Below, piece by piece: positions 53,338 to 63,047 of a stretch of 64,000 nt of DNA (the stretch's first letter is position 1; every line of letters starts with the position of its first letter). The notes beneath the pieces were generated by a model that worked only from the letters and a program-made list of their open reading frames with translations, made no database searches and was not told the origin of the DNA. Made by a program: the position numbers and the translations under genes. Source of the DNA: Candidatus Poribacteria bacterium (GTDB taxonomy: Bacteria; Poribacteria; WGA-4E; GCA-2687025); contig JAPPNK010000002.1 in the NCBI GenBank assembly GCA_028818695.1, positions 1-64,000 on the forward strand. The letters run 5' to 3'.

Positions 53338-55572
53338 TCAGCCGACCGAAGCCAAACGCAGCCGCCCGCCCCATTTGCGCGACAACCAAGCGCGAACGGC
53401 ATCGCAGCCCTGACCCCCAAGGTCAGGGTTCTCATCGATAAAAGCGGCGGCTGCGTCCCGCGCGGCTTTCAACGCCTCGCTGTCGCGCGTCAAATGCGCC
53501 ATCGTCAAATCAGGCAAGCCCGACTGCCGCGTCCCTAACACCTCGCCTGGCCCGCGTATCTCCAGATCCTTCTCGGCAATCTCAAACCCATCTGTCGTCT
53601 GAACCATCGCCTCCAAACGCGCCTGCGACTCGTCCGTCTTCCCCCAGCCGACCAGCGCGCAATACGATTGATGCGGTCCCCGCCCAACGCGCCCCCGCAA
53701 CTGATGCAGCTGCGACAAACCGAACCGATCCGCATGGATGACGATCATGAGTGATGCGTTCGGGACGTCGATGCCGACCTCTATCACCGTCGTTGAAACG
53801 AGAACATGCGTCTCGCCCGATTTGAACTTCTCCATCGCTTCCAGCTTCTCCGCGCCGCTCATGCGCCCATGCAGCAGCCCGACGTTCCAATCCGGCAGCC
53901 GATTAGACAACCGCTGATGCCCATCCACCGCGTCGCGAATATCTCCCATAGCTTCGGAGCTCTCCACAAGCGGATAGACCACATACGCCTGCCGTCCCTT
54001 CTTGAGTTCTTTTATCAAGAGGTTGAAAACGCGCTCAAAGTCGACGCGCGTTTCGTTATACCGCTTTGTCTCAACCGGAAGCCGCCCCGACGGCAATTCA
54101 TCAATCACGCTTTGGGACATATCGCCGTATTTTGTCATCGCCAGCGTGCGCGGAATGGGCGTCGCCGTCATAACAAGCAGCGTATGAGCGCCCGCGACGC
54201 CTTTTTTCATTAAGCGTACCCGCTGGTTGACGCCGAACCGGTGCTGCTCATCCACAATTGCAAGCCCAAGCCGCGCAAACTTCACATCCGGCTCAATGAG
54301 AGCATGCGTCCCGACGCCGACGCCTGCATAACCGGTCTCCAGCGCCGTCAGGGCCGCCCGACGCTCTGCCGCGGGCATTCCGCCTTTTATAAGAACCGTC
54401 TGAATGCCAACCGGCGATAAGAATGCCGACAGCGTCTCGTAATGCTGATGCGCCAGCGCCTCCGTCGGCGCCATGAGCGCGGCTTGATACCCGCTGTCGA
54501 CCGCCCATGCCATCGCCATCGCCGAGACAACCGTCTTGCCGGAGCCGACGTCGCCCTGCAAAAGGCGGTTCATTGGGCTTCGTGAGCGCATTTCCTTCAT
54601 AATATCCCCCAGAGCGCGCCTCTGCGCCTTCGTCAGCTGAAACGGGAGACTATTTAAGAGTGCCAGCGCCTTTTCCCCTTCCGTTGTAAACTTGATGCGT
54701 TTCCGCCTGGTCTCATGCCGCTTCTTCCGCCAAAGCAACCCAAGCTGAAGCAGATAAAATTCCTCAAAAATAATGCGCCGCCGCGCTTGGCGCAGCTCCT
54801 CATGCGAGTCGGGCAGATGAATCTGAAGCGCGGCGCGGGCGCGCCCGACGAGAGAATGTTTCAGGCGCGTCTCCAGTGGAATCGTCTCCGGCATCGCGTC
54901 CGCATATTCCCGCGCAATCTCCGCCATCAAACTGCGCATCGAACGCTGCTGCAACCCGGCGGTCAACTGATACACGGGCGCGATCCGCCCCGTATGAATC
55001 AAATCCGCCTCTTCGTTCGTCAACTTCTCATACTCAAACGTTGTCGTCTCAATCCCCCAGTCCGACCGCTTGAACTTCCCGCTCACAACGACCGGATCGC
55101 CGAGCTTAAGCGATTTTTTCAAATACCCCGCCCGCTTCCCAAACGCGACCAGAGCCGCCCCGTCCGTTCCGTCGTAGATGAAAATCTTTGTGAACGATTG
55201 ACCGGCGCGCGTCGGGATGTCTTTCTTGTCGGCGACCTTGCCATGGATCGTCTCTACCTGACCGGAACGCCCTGCGTCGCAGATCGAAAGCAGCTCGCTC
55301 CGGTCTAGATAAGAGCGCGGGTAATTGTCAAGGCAGTCCCCAATCGTCTTCAAGCCCAGCTTCTCAAGCTGCTTGAGGCGCGACGCGCTCATGCGCCTGA
55401 ACGCCGCGATCGGTCTGTTTATGATGTCAAACTTTGAAGCGGAATGGTCAACGGGTCCATGCGGTCCCCCGTCGTTCGGAGGATTCAAAAACTCAAACGG
55501 GTTCTCCAGCGGCTTCTCTTCGCCGCTTTTTTGCAGCTTGCTCCTTGGGTTATCGAATAGGGATTGTGTCAT
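53338..55572 (-). CDS. recG: ATP-dependent DNA helicase RecG
   Basis: 744 residues, somewhat longer than usual because of an N-terminal extension of about 50. It unwinds stalled forks and Holliday junctions. An oligonucleotide-binding wedge domain (about 90-200) precedes the helicase core: Walker A GDVGSGKT (Lys346), DEQH box (441-444) followed by RFGVNQR, ATPIPRTLA, STTVIEVGIDVPNAS and QLRGRVGRG. It starts on the ATGA overlapping the relA/spoT stop, so synthesis is coupled. Confidence 0.97.
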   Translation of the reverse strand: MTQSLFDNPRSKLQKSGEEKPLENPFEFLNPPNDGGPHGPVDHSASKFDIINRPIAAFRRMSASRLKQLEKLGLKTIGDCLDNYPRSYLDRSELLSICDAGRSGQVETIHGKVADKKDIPTRAGQSFTKIFIYDGTDGAALVAFGKRAGYLKKSLKLGDPVVVSGKFKRSDWGIETTTFEYEKLTNEEADLIHTGRIAPVYQLTAGLQQRSMRSLMAEIAREYADAMPETIPLETRLKHSLVGRARAALQIHLPDSHEELRQARRRIIFEEFYLLQLGLLWRKKRHETRRKRIKFTTEGEKALALLNSLPFQLTKAQRRALGDIMKEMRSRSPMNRLLQGDVGSGKTVVSAMAMAWAVDSGYQAALMAPTEALAHQHYETLSAFLSPVGIQTVLIKGGMPAAERRAALTALETGYAGVGVGTHALIEPDVKFARLGLAIVDEQHRFGVNQRVRLMKKGVAGAHTLLVMTATPIPRTLAMTKYGDMSQSVIDELPSGRLPVETKRYNETRVDFERVFNLLIKELKKGRQAYVVYPLVESSEAMGDIRDAVDGHQRLSNRLPDWNVGLLHGRMSGAEKLEAMEKFKSGETHVLVSTTVIEVGIDVPNASLMIVIHADRFGLSQLHQLRGRVGRGPHQSYCALVGWGKTDESQARLEAMVQTTDGFEIAEKDLEIRGPGEVLGTRQSGLPDLTMAHLTRDSEALKAARDAAAAFIDENPDLGGQGCDAVRAWLSRKWGGRLRLASVG

Positions 55573-57701
55573 CCGTTCTGGCGGACGCGCGCCGCCCGGC
55601 GCACCCCCTTAACCCGCATGATCGCGTCCAAAGCCGCCCGAAGATGCTGCGCGTCGTTCACCTGTATTCGCCAGTAATGCATCGCGGTGAAAGCGTCCGG
55701 CGTCTTCACATGACCCTCATGGATATTGACGCCCATCGCCGCAATCGCCTCGGCGACATCGCGCACCAGCCCCTTCCGATCGTCGCTCTCCACAATAATG
55801 TTGGTCGGATACGATTCGGTGCCGGAAGCTCTCCACTGTATCGGGCGCACCCGTTCGAATTCGCTTGAGATGCGCGGACAATTGCGCAGATGTATCGTCA
55901 CGCCGCGCCCCCGCGTGACATACCCGACAACATCGTCCCCTGGCACGGGGGCGCAGCATTTGGCGATGCGCGTCTCCGTATGCGCGATGCCGTCCAGACG
56001 CGCGTCGATCATCTGCGGCAGGGTCGGTTTGCGCGGCCGCGGCTCTCCCGGCGGAGCCAGCATATGGTAGATGCGCTGCGCAGAAATTTGACGCGATCCG
56101 ACATCCGCCAGCAGCGCCTCTGGAGACGCCGCGCCCAGCTCCTCCGTCAGACGATTCAACGATTCGGGCGTCAAGAGGCTCGCCGACGCCAACTTGCGCT
56201 CATGCAGCTCCGTCTCAATCAGCTGCCGCCCGATGGCGACATTGCGCTCAAACTCCTGCTCCCTCCACCAGCGCTTGATCTTGTTGCGCGCCCTGCCGGT
56301 TTTCACAAAACGGAGCCAGTCGCGCGACGGACGGGCGTCCTGATCCGTTAAAATCTCCACCACGTCGCCGCTGCGCAGCTCCGAACGCAGCGGAACAATG
56401 CGCCCGTTCACCTTTGCGCCGGTCGCCGTCAAACCGACCTCCGTGTGAATCGCAAACGCAAAGTCGATGGGGGTAACGCCGGACGGAAAGCTCTTCAGGT
56501 CGCCGTTCGGCGTGAAGACGAAGATCTCATCGTCGAACAGTTCCTCGCCGATCGTCTGCATAAACTCGCTCGGATTGCGGACGTCGCGTATCTGCTCAAG
56601 CAGCTGTCGGAACCAGGCGAACTGGTCAATGGAGCCGTTCAACGCCCCGCCGCCCATTGAGCCTGATTCTTTATAAAGCCAGTGAGAGGCGATGCCGAAC
56701 TCGCAGACGCGGTGCATCTCGTAGGTGCGTATCTGCACCTCAACCGAACGGGCGCGGTCCATGATCGTCGTATGGAGCGAGCGGTACATGTTCGACTTCG
56801 GCGTCGCGATGTAGTCTTTGAACCGTCCATGTTTCGGCGGCCATTTCGAATGCAGCTGTCCGAGTGCCAGGTAGCAGTCGTTCTTCTCCTTGACCAGCGC
56901 GCGAAATGCGATCAGGTCGTGGATCTCTTCAAACGGAATGCCCCGCATCGTAATTTTTTGATGGATGCTGTAAAAATGCTTTGGGCGCCCGAACACCTGG
57001 CTCCCCTTAATGCCCCCCTCTTCAAGCGTTTGACGAATCTTCTCTCCCATCTCGACAGCGTACGATTCGCGCTCGTCCCGCTTTTCCGCCACCTTTGCAG
57101 CAATCTCGCTGTATTTTTCAGGCTCCAGCGTCTTGAACGACAGGTCCTCCAGCTGGGTGCGGATGCGGTGTATTCCAAGCCGAGCCGCCAAAGGCGCATA
57201 AATGTCGAGCGTCTCCTTGGCGATCCGCTGCTGCTTCATCGCCTCCAAAAAATGTATCGTCTGCATGTTATGCAGCCGGTCTGCCAGCTTCACGATGACG
57301 ACGCGCACATCCCGCGCCATCGCAATGACCATCTTGCGGTAGTTTTCAACCTGCCGCTCCTCATACACCTGAAACGGCAGCGCGCTCAGCTTTGTGACGC
57401 CCTCCACCAAGGACGCAATCTCCGATCCAAAATACCCCGTCAAATGCTCCACATGCACGTTCGTGTCTTCTAAAACATCATGAAGCAGACCGGCGCAGAC
57501 CGTCGGCAAATCCATACGCATTTCGATCAGTATCTTTGCCGCTTCATACGGATGCTCAAAATAGGGGCGTTTGGAACGACGCAGCTGTCCGCGGTGCTTC
57601 TCTTCGGCGTACTCGTACGAAAGACGCAGAAGCGCGGCGTCATCCTCTTCAAGATCCGGCTGGTATTCCCGCATCAGCGTCAACAGCTCTTCAGCGCTCA
57701 T
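55569..57701 (-). CDS. RelA/SpoT-family (p)ppGpp synthetase/hydrolase
   Basis: 710 residues with all usual domains. HD hydrolase: AGLLHDVLEDT (His74-Asp75, Glu78-Asp79), so breakdown of (p)ppGpp should be active. Synthetase: HGRFKDYIATPKSNMYRSLH and the earlier EIHDLIAFRALV. TGS domain: VFTPNGDLKSFPSGVTPIDF. C-terminal regulatory part: CCAPVPGDDVVGYVTRGRG and an ACT domain (ESDDRKGLVRDVAEAIAAMG). It overlaps recJ by 11 bases and recG by 4, forming a repair and stress-response operon. Confidence 0.96.
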   Translation of the reverse strand: MSAEELLTLMREYQPDLEEDDAALLRLSYEYAEEKHRGQLRRSKRPYFEHPYEAAKILIEMRMDLPTVCAGLLHDVLEDTNVHVEHLTGYFGSEIASLVEGVTKLSALPFQVYEERQVENYRKMVIAMARDVRVVIVKLADRLHNMQTIHFLEAMKQQRIAKETLDIYAPLAARLGIHRIRTQLEDLSFKTLEPEKYSEIAAKVAEKRDERESYAVEMGEKIRQTLEEGGIKGSQVFGRPKHFYSIHQKITMRGIPFEEIHDLIAFRALVKEKNDCYLALGQLHSKWPPKHGRFKDYIATPKSNMYRSLHTTIMDRARSVEVQIRTYEMHRVCEFGIASHWLYKESGSMGGGALNGSIDQFAWFRQLLEQIRDVRNPSEFMQTIGEELFDDEIFVFTPNGDLKSFPSGVTPIDFAFAIHTEVGLTATGAKVNGRIVPLRSELRSGDVVEILTDQDARPSRDWLRFVKTGRARNKIKRWWREQEFERNVAIGRQLIETELHERKLASASLLTPESLNRLTEELGAASPEALLADVGSRQISAQRIYHMLAPPGEPRPRKPTLPQMIDARLDGIAHTETRIAKCCAPVPGDDVVGYVTRGRGVTIHLRNCPRISSEFERVRPIQWRASGTESYPTNIIVESDDRKGLVRDVAEAIAAMGVNIHEGHVKTPDAFTAMHYWRIQVNDAQHLRAALDAIMRVKGVRRAARVRQNG

Positions 57702-60354
57702 GGCTCATCCCTTCTCGACGATGCGTCCGCAGCGCCTCATACACATCCTGCGCGGTCGCCTTCGCCCAAAAACGCGACTGAATCTCAAACGCAAGCCGAT
57801 CGACACGGCCCCGCCGATAGGTCGGCGACGCTTCAATATCCTTTCGCCCAACATTCTTCGCCCTGTAACTTCCCCCGTTCGACGCGCCGATCCGCTCGTA
57901 AAGGTCCATCTCCTCAAAGACGCTTTTTGCATGGGGAAATCCAGCCTGCAGCGGTTCTGACAGCGCCTCCACCCAGTCCGTTTCCAGTATCGGCGCCGTT
58001 TGAGACGCCAGCGGCCTGTAGATTTCCCGCAGCGCGCTCTTGTCAGGCCGGGCTAAGGCGTACTGCCGCCGCGCGTGTTCGATATCGTTCTCGTTAAACA
58101 GCAGAACCGCCCTGCGCGTCTCCGCCTCGCTAGGCTCCCCTTTTCCCCACCCGGCAAACAGAGGAGCCGTCTGCAAGAAGAACGTCTCGATGTCCTCCGG
58201 CGGATGACAGAAAAGCGCCGCCCGCAGTGCTTCCCATGCCGAATCCGCCGCCTCCGTCAACGAAACGCACGAAACAACCGCGTCCAGCTCCCCGTTCAAA
58301 AGCCGATCAACCGCTGTCCGCCGTTCCTCCATGCGCGTCTCCCGCGAACAGAACGCGGCGGTATCATGCTCCTTTAAAATTTCCTGCGCCTGCTCCAAAG
58401 CCTCCTTGTCCCGCACATAGACAAGAGCGGCGCCTTCGCGGTTCGTCAACCAGCGCTGAAGATACTCTGCTTTGTTGACGCCCCGCGCGTCCTCCACCCG
58501 CAGCCAGACAGCGCGCGGAGCCGGCGGATAGGTCTTCATATTCATACCCGGCAGCGGAGGCCGTATCTTCCAGTCCTCCGCGGTCAGCTGAACCTTCTTT
58601 CGCCCCTTATACTCGTTGATCTCAACCCGCCCCGCGACATTCACCTCCGCCTTCGGCGTCCGCAGCGGAGTCGCATATTCAGCCCCGCGCCAGCTGACAA
58701 CCCGAACGGTTCGATATCCGTCTGTCAGCTCCGCCGCAAGATGCGCCTTGTCTTTGCCCATCAGAAGCGGTGTTCCCTTCGCCCGAAGACCGCGTACGCC
58801 GACGACGATGGGCGGATTTCCTTCGCCGAACGGCTCCAGCATACTCAGTTCCTCCACTTCTGGAACGGTCAGCGCGTCCAGCGAGAGAACCGCCTCCAGT
58901 TTCAACTTCGGGCGCAAATCCTCCTCGGACAGCCTCGCGCGCGCGATCCTTAAAAACGCTTCGCGCAGGTCTTTCACCTTTTCCCGCTTCACCGTCATGC
59001 CCGCCGCCGCCGCATGTCCGCCGAAGGTCGCCATATGCTCGCGGCACTCCATGAGAGCTTTTTGGACATGAAACTCAGGAATGCTGCGCGCCGATCCGCG
59101 CCCGATCTCTCCGTCGAGCGCAATCAGCGTCGTCGGGCGCCAATACCGCTCCGCCAAGCGCGCCGCCGCAATCCCGACAACGCCCGAATTCCAGCCGTCC
59201 TTCGCGATAAGAATTGCCGCGTCCCGCTTCAGATCCGCATTTTTGCGCAGATACGCTTCAGCGTCCTTGACGACCGCGTCCTGAATCTCGCGCCGCCGCT
59301 GGTTTTTTTCGTTTAAATCTTCCGCAATCTCCCGCGCCCGCTCTTCAGAATCGGCGCGGAGCAGCTCCACCGCCTGATGCGCCGTCTCTAAGCGCCCCGC
59401 AGCGTTCAAGCGCGGACCCAGACGAAAACCGACATCCCCGCTCCGAATCGGCGCGGTTGAATGGATCCCGCTCACGCCGCATAAGGCGCGTATCCCAGGA
59501 CGCCGACGCTCCGACATGACCTCCAAACCCAGCTTTGCAAGAACGCGGTTTTCGCCCGTCAAGTCCGCCACATCCGCGATGGTGCCAAGCGCCGTCAAAT
59601 CCAGCAGGCTGCGCAAAAAGTCGGAGCTCTCCACATCCCCCCCAATGAGCGCATGCGCCAACTTGAACGCCAGTCCGACGCCCGCCAGATGCTCATACGG
59701 GTAGTCATGATCCTGCAATTTAGGATTCACCCGCGCAACCGTATTCAACGGAAGGCGCAGATCGTCCACCGCATGATGGTCAACGACGATCACATCCATG
59801 CCCGGCGCGTCCAGCCCCAGAGAATCCTCCCCGAGCGTGTCAAGACCGAGAGTGTCCTGAACGACGCGCTTCGTCCCAAGCCGCTTCGCTTCGTCTATCC
59901 TGTCTCTGGCGGTGATGCCGCAGTCGACCGTGATGAGCAGGTCTCCGCCGCCCGCTTGGATCTTGTCCACCGCTTCGGCGTTCATGCCGTAGCCTTCGCG
60001 GAATCGGTTTGGAATGTAAAATTCGGGTTCCGCTCCTAGATGCGTCAGCGCGTCCATCAAAAGAGCGACGGAGGTCGCGCCATCGACATCGTAATCCCCG
60101 TACACAACAATCTTTTCGCCCTTGTCGAGAGCGCGCCGAACCCGCTCAACCGCCGCCTCCATACCCGGCAGCCGCATCGGATCATGCAGATGTGAAAAGG
60201 AAGGTTCAAGAAACGCCTGCGCCGCCGACGGCGTATCAATGCCTCGATTCAGAAGCGCCTGCGCCGTCAAGGGAGAGACGCCGGCGTCCACGCTCAACTG
60301 CGCGGCCGCCTTCGCTTGAAACGGCTTCGCCTGCCATATTCGCTGTTGACGCAT
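57691..60354 (-). CDS. recJ: Single-stranded-DNA-specific exonuclease RecJ, long form
   Basis: 887 residues from the ATG at 60354 (GGGG upstream); an ATG at 60402 would add 16. A 5'-3' single-strand exonuclease of the DHH family: DYDVDGATS (87-92), ITVDCGI, DHH (192-194), GPRLNAAGRLET, and the DHHA1 GGHAAAAG motif. Between DCG and DHH sits an insertion of about 25 residues with repeated LGLD units. The last 330 or so residues look like the degenerate helicase-type C-terminal domain known from RecJ of Firmicutes (VYVRDKEALEQAQEIL, ERRTAVDRLLNGELDAVVSC). Confidence 0.94.
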   Translation of the reverse strand: MRQQRIWQAKPFQAKAAAQLSVDAGVSPLTAQALLNRGIDTPSAAQAFLEPSFSHLHDPMRLPGMEAAVERVRRALDKGEKIVVYGDYDVDGATSVALLMDALTHLGAEPEFYIPNRFREGYGMNAEAVDKIQAGGGDLLITVDCGITARDRIDEAKRLGTKRVVQDTLGLDTLGEDSLGLDAPGMDVIVVDHHAVDDLRLPLNTVARVNPKLQDHDYPYEHLAGVGLAFKLAHALIGGDVESSDFLRSLLDLTALGTIADVADLTGENRVLAKLGLEVMSERRRPGIRALCGVSGIHSTAPIRSGDVGFRLGPRLNAAGRLETAHQAVELLRADSEERAREIAEDLNEKNQRRREIQDAVVKDAEAYLRKNADLKRDAAILIAKDGWNSGVVGIAAARLAERYWRPTTLIALDGEIGRGSARSIPEFHVQKALMECREHMATFGGHAAAAGMTVKREKVKDLREAFLRIARARLSEEDLRPKLKLEAVLSLDALTVPEVEELSMLEPFGEGNPPIVVGVRGLRAKGTPLLMGKDKAHLAAELTDGYRTVRVVSWRGAEYATPLRTPKAEVNVAGRVEINEYKGRKKVQLTAEDWKIRPPLPGMNMKTYPPAPRAVWLRVEDARGVNKAEYLQRWLTNREGAALVYVRDKEALEQAQEILKEHDTAAFCSRETRMEERRTAVDRLLNGELDAVVSCVSLTEAADSAWEALRAALFCHPPEDIETFFLQTAPLFAGWGKGEPSEAETRRAVLLFNENDIEHARRQYALARPDKSALREIYRPLASQTAPILETDWVEALSEPLQAGFPHAKSVFEEMDLYERIGASNGGSYRAKNVGRKDIEASPTYRRGRVDRLAFEIQSRFWAKATAQDVYEALRTHRREGMSHER

Positions 60355-60435
60355 GTCGCTGCCCCATCCCAGCGGCGAAGACAGAACGACCGTTCCTGCC
60401 ATGAAGCGTCAATGCGGGCGGCGTCCGATCAAACG

Positions 60436-61473
60436 CTATACGCCCAACGGAATCGCGACGCCGTACTCCGCCGACGTCATCGCCGCGTCGTACACTTTCA
60501 TTAAACGAACCATCTGCTCCGCCGTCACAATCAAATCCGCTTCGCCGCGCAGCGCCTCCGCCACATTTCGATAGTAACCCCGCCAGTTGCCGCGCACAGT
60601 GTCCATCGTGAACTCTTTTCGGACGCCGTCTCGGTTTGACCAGACAACGGCGCGGTCTTTCGGGTCCTCTTCCGCCTCGTCGATTCGCCCCTCTTTCATA
60701 TACGGCTCCTGCGGATCAATGCCCGTCTTGACGAGCGCGCCCGCGTCCCCAAACACCGCAAAACGCGGACGGGCGTACATCGACAGGTTGCCGACTTCGA
60801 CGCGAAAGATGGTTCCGCCCTCAAAGTTCAGATTGACGCGCACATAGCTGCCGATGTCCACATCCCACTTTCGGCTCTGTATCTGGCAGTAAACGCTCTC
60901 CACCTTGCCGGGAACCAACAGCAGCGCTTGATCCATCAGATGCGCGCCCCAGTCGTACAGAATGCCGCCGCTCTCGCTTTTGACGCTGCGCCAGCCGCCG
61001 GGTTTTCCGTAACGCATGATCGCCGATTCGTAGAGATACGGTTCGCCCAGCCAGCCGTCCTGAACCGCCTTCTGAACCGTCAAAAAATCCCAGTCCCAAC
61101 GGCGGTTGTGGAAGACGGAGAAGAGAACGCCGTTGCGCTCCGCCGCGTCCGACAGGTCGATCGTCTCCGCAGCGTTCATGGCGACAATCTTATCCGTCAC
61201 AAGATGCTTGCCCGCGTCCATCGCCGCGACGCCCAGATCGCGGTGCGTGTCATGCGGCGTCGCCAGCACAACCAGATCAATATCGCTGTTGTTCAATACC
61301 GCGTCCATGCTGCCGACCACGTTCACATCGGGATGCTCTTGGCGCGCTCTGGCTTGCCGTTCCTCGTTGCGCGTTGAAATCGTATGCAGCCGAATCCCCT
61401 TCTCAAGCCCTATCAGGTAAGAGTGGAAGGAGCGCCCCGCAAATCCGTAACCGATCACCGCCGCGTTGATCAT
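60436..61473 (-). CDS. Gfo/Idh/MocA family oxidoreductase with changed EKP signature
   Basis: 345 residues. GYGFAG (8-13) binds NAD(P). Where most members have EKP it reads VTDKIVAMN, so the lysine stays but Glu and Pro are lost. HNRRWDWDFLTVQKAV and GGILYDWGAHLMDQALLL mark the substrate domain. It overlaps the helical protein upstream by ATGA, so both come from one message with the Rieske and S18 genes. Substrate unknown. Confidence 0.9.
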   Translation of the reverse strand: MINAAVIGYGFAGRSFHSYLIGLEKGIRLHTISTRNEERQARARQEHPDVNVVGSMDAVLNNSDIDLVVLATPHDTHRDLGVAAMDAGKHLVTDKIVAMNAAETIDLSDAAERNGVLFSVFHNRRWDWDFLTVQKAVQDGWLGEPYLYESAIMRYGKPGGWRSVKSESGGILYDWGAHLMDQALLLVPGKVESVYCQIQSRKWDVDIGSYVRVNLNFEGGTIFRVEVGNLSMYARPRFAVFGDAGALVKTGIDPQEPYMKEGRIDEAEEDPKDRAVVWSNRDGVRKEFTMDTVRGNWRGYYRNVAEALRGEADLIVTAEQMVRLMKVYDAAMTSAEYGVAIPLGV

Positions 61474-61949
61474 ATGTCGCTTCCTGTTTCTGTTCCGTCC
61501 ATATCAACGGAGTCTGTGTCGCCGTCCGTTTCATCCGCCCCGCCGGCTTCATAATCTTCTAACCGTTCGCCTCGGCGGTGCGCCTCGATCTGTTTTTTAA
61601 GGTATTCGCCCTCGTGCCGGTCGTATTCGGTCACATAGCGCGCTTGCTCCAGCGCCTCGTCGTATTGCTGGAGTTCCATATGTATTTTTGCTAGATATTC
61701 GTGCATTTCTCGGAAGAGTCCGTCCCAGTTCTTCTCGCCTTTCATCGCCAGAAGCCGCTCGGCGTCCTCCATCGCCTCAGCGGTGAGTTCGTTCATGGCG
61801 GGCGGATCGCCGGGTCCGTTTTCAGCGTTTTGGGCGTTCTGCTCGCTTTCGCGGCGGAGCTGCGCCACGGCGGCGTCCATCGTTTTATAGACGCGCTCGA
61901 TATTCAAATCTGTCCAACGACGGTACGCCGCCAAAAGACGCTGTATCAT
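61470..61949 (-). CDS. Acidic helical hypothetical protein
   Basis: 159 residues. The N-terminal part is helical (LAAYRRWTDLNIERVYKTMD). The middle has a TPR-like pair of helices (GLFREMHEYLAKIHMELQQY, DEALEQARYVTEYDRHEGEY). The tail is very acidic (GADETDGDTDSVDMDGTE). No signal or membrane segment. It may be a small adaptor; function unknown. Nine bases separate it from the Rieske gene upstream. Confidence 0.65.
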   Translation of the reverse strand: MIQRLLAAYRRWTDLNIERVYKTMDAAVAQLRRESEQNAQNAENGPGDPPAMNELTAEAMEDAERLLAMKGEKNWDGLFREMHEYLAKIHMELQQYDEALEQARYVTEYDRHEGEYLKKQIEAHRRGERLEDYEAGGADETDGDTDSVDMDGTETGSDI

Positions 61950-61958
61950 TGTTGCCGC

Positions 61959-62450
61959 TTACGAGCTGAGCGTCACCTGAATCACATTGCCCGACAGTTC
62001 CGCCGGGAACTGATTGAGCGGTCCTGAATTGACAGCCGGACCGCGCAGCGCCTTCCCGTTCAGGTCAAACCCGGACGAGTGGCAGGGACATCTGAACTCG
62101 GCGTCGTCTGCGCTGTATTTCGTCTTGCACTTTTTGTGCGAGCAGACATTTTCCAGCGCGATCACTTCTGTTTGCGATTTCCGCACAACGAAGAAATCCT
62201 TGCCGCGGTATTTGACATGCTTGACCCCGCCCACCTGCTGCAGTTCGGGCGCGTCGGCCAAAGGCTGTCGGTAGCGCGGAGCCGCCGAATCCACTGCCTG
62301 AGATGAACGGGACGCCCCTGGCGCGGTCCCGACAACGGAAGCGCAGCCCCCTGCGGCGGCCGCAGCCAGAGCTCCGCCCGCCGCCGCGGCGCGCGTCAAG
62401 AATTCGCGCCGTTTCAAGTCGTCCTTGTTCGCGCGTTTTTGATCAGACAT
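61959..62450 (-). CDS. Tat-exported Rieske [2Fe-2S] protein
   Basis: 163 residues from the ATG at 62450 (GGAG upstream). The N-terminus has a twin-arginine signal (KRREFLTRAAAAGG) and a possible lipid-anchored Cys (AAAAGGC). The Rieske fold keeps both boxes with the disulfide cysteines of the respiratory type: CSHKKC and CPCHSSGFD. It would carry electrons on the outer face of the inner membrane, as the subunit of a cytochrome bc-like or related complex. No partner cytochrome gene is adjacent. Confidence 0.88.
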   Translation of the reverse strand: MSDQKRANKDDLKRREFLTRAAAAGGALAAAAAGGCASVVGTAPGASRSSQAVDSAAPRYRQPLADAPELQQVGGVKHVKYRGKDFFVVRKSQTEVIALENVCSHKKCKTKYSADDAEFRCPCHSSGFDLNGKALRGPAVNSGPLNQFPAELSGNVIQVTLSS

Positions 62451-62464
62451 TCTGTTCTCCATTT

Positions 62465-62683
62465 CTATCGTACCGTGAACGGAAGCAGCGCCAGATGGCG
62501 CGCTCGTTTGATCGCCAGTTGCAATTTACGCTGACCCTTCGATGTGAGGTAGGTCGTGCGCCGAGGTCGAATTTTCCCCGTCTCCGTAATATAGTTGCGA
62601 ATCGCCAGCAGATTCTTGTAATCCAACTGCGATTCCAGCTCCTCCACCTGCTCTTTTGTCAAACGCCGATTGCGCCGAACCAT
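62465..62683 (-). CDS. rpsR: 30S ribosomal protein S18
   Basis: 72 residues from the ATG at 62683; TTG codons at 62689 and 62695 are alternatives with the AGAGGG ribosome site closer. The S18 core is clear: [50 protein letters not shown]. It lacks the N-terminal zinc-binding cysteines, so it is the zinc-free form. rpsF and rplI, its common neighbours, are not adjacent. Confidence 0.93.
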   Translation of the reverse strand: MVRRNRRLTKEQVEELESQLDYKNLLAIRNYITETGKIRPRRTTYLTSKGQRKLQLAIKRARHLALLPFTVR

Positions 62684-62766
62684 CTGCAAAATCAAACCCT
62701 CTCAAAAAACGCTGCCATTGTCAACTTAATCATACTCCGCCCGCCCCGTCCTGTCAACAAGTTTTG

Positions 62767-62965
62767 CTGACCTTAGCCCTTTAGTTGGGACATTCGCCTG
62801 GGCGAACGCTGACGGTTTCTGCGGCGCCTCTGGATTCCCTCCCCGTTTTCACGGGGACATGGCTTCACGGGAATGCATGTCCTCGCGAAAGCGGGGAACG
62901 GCCTGGTTGGCTGCGCCTTTTCCCATCAATAGAGCGATCATTCGTTCAAATGTCCCAACTTAACG
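62767..62965 (+). repeat. MITE-like element copy G
   Basis: About 199 bases. It begins CTGACCTTAGCCCTTTAGTT, has the GTTTCTGCGGCGCCTCTGG core, a CCCCGTTTTCACGGGG hairpin with extra arms, CTTTTCCCATCAATAGAGCG, and a decayed right end (AACTTAACGCATGCTGAGC). No clear target duplication. It occupies most of the 364 bases between rpsR and the coiled-coil gene; the rest shows nothing. Confidence 0.82.
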
Positions 62966-63047
62966 CATGCTGAGCAGAAACCTTTCCCTAGCAAACCGCC
63001 ATTCCCGCCCCCGCCCGCGCGGAGAGAACGAGGAAACGGACAGTCGG

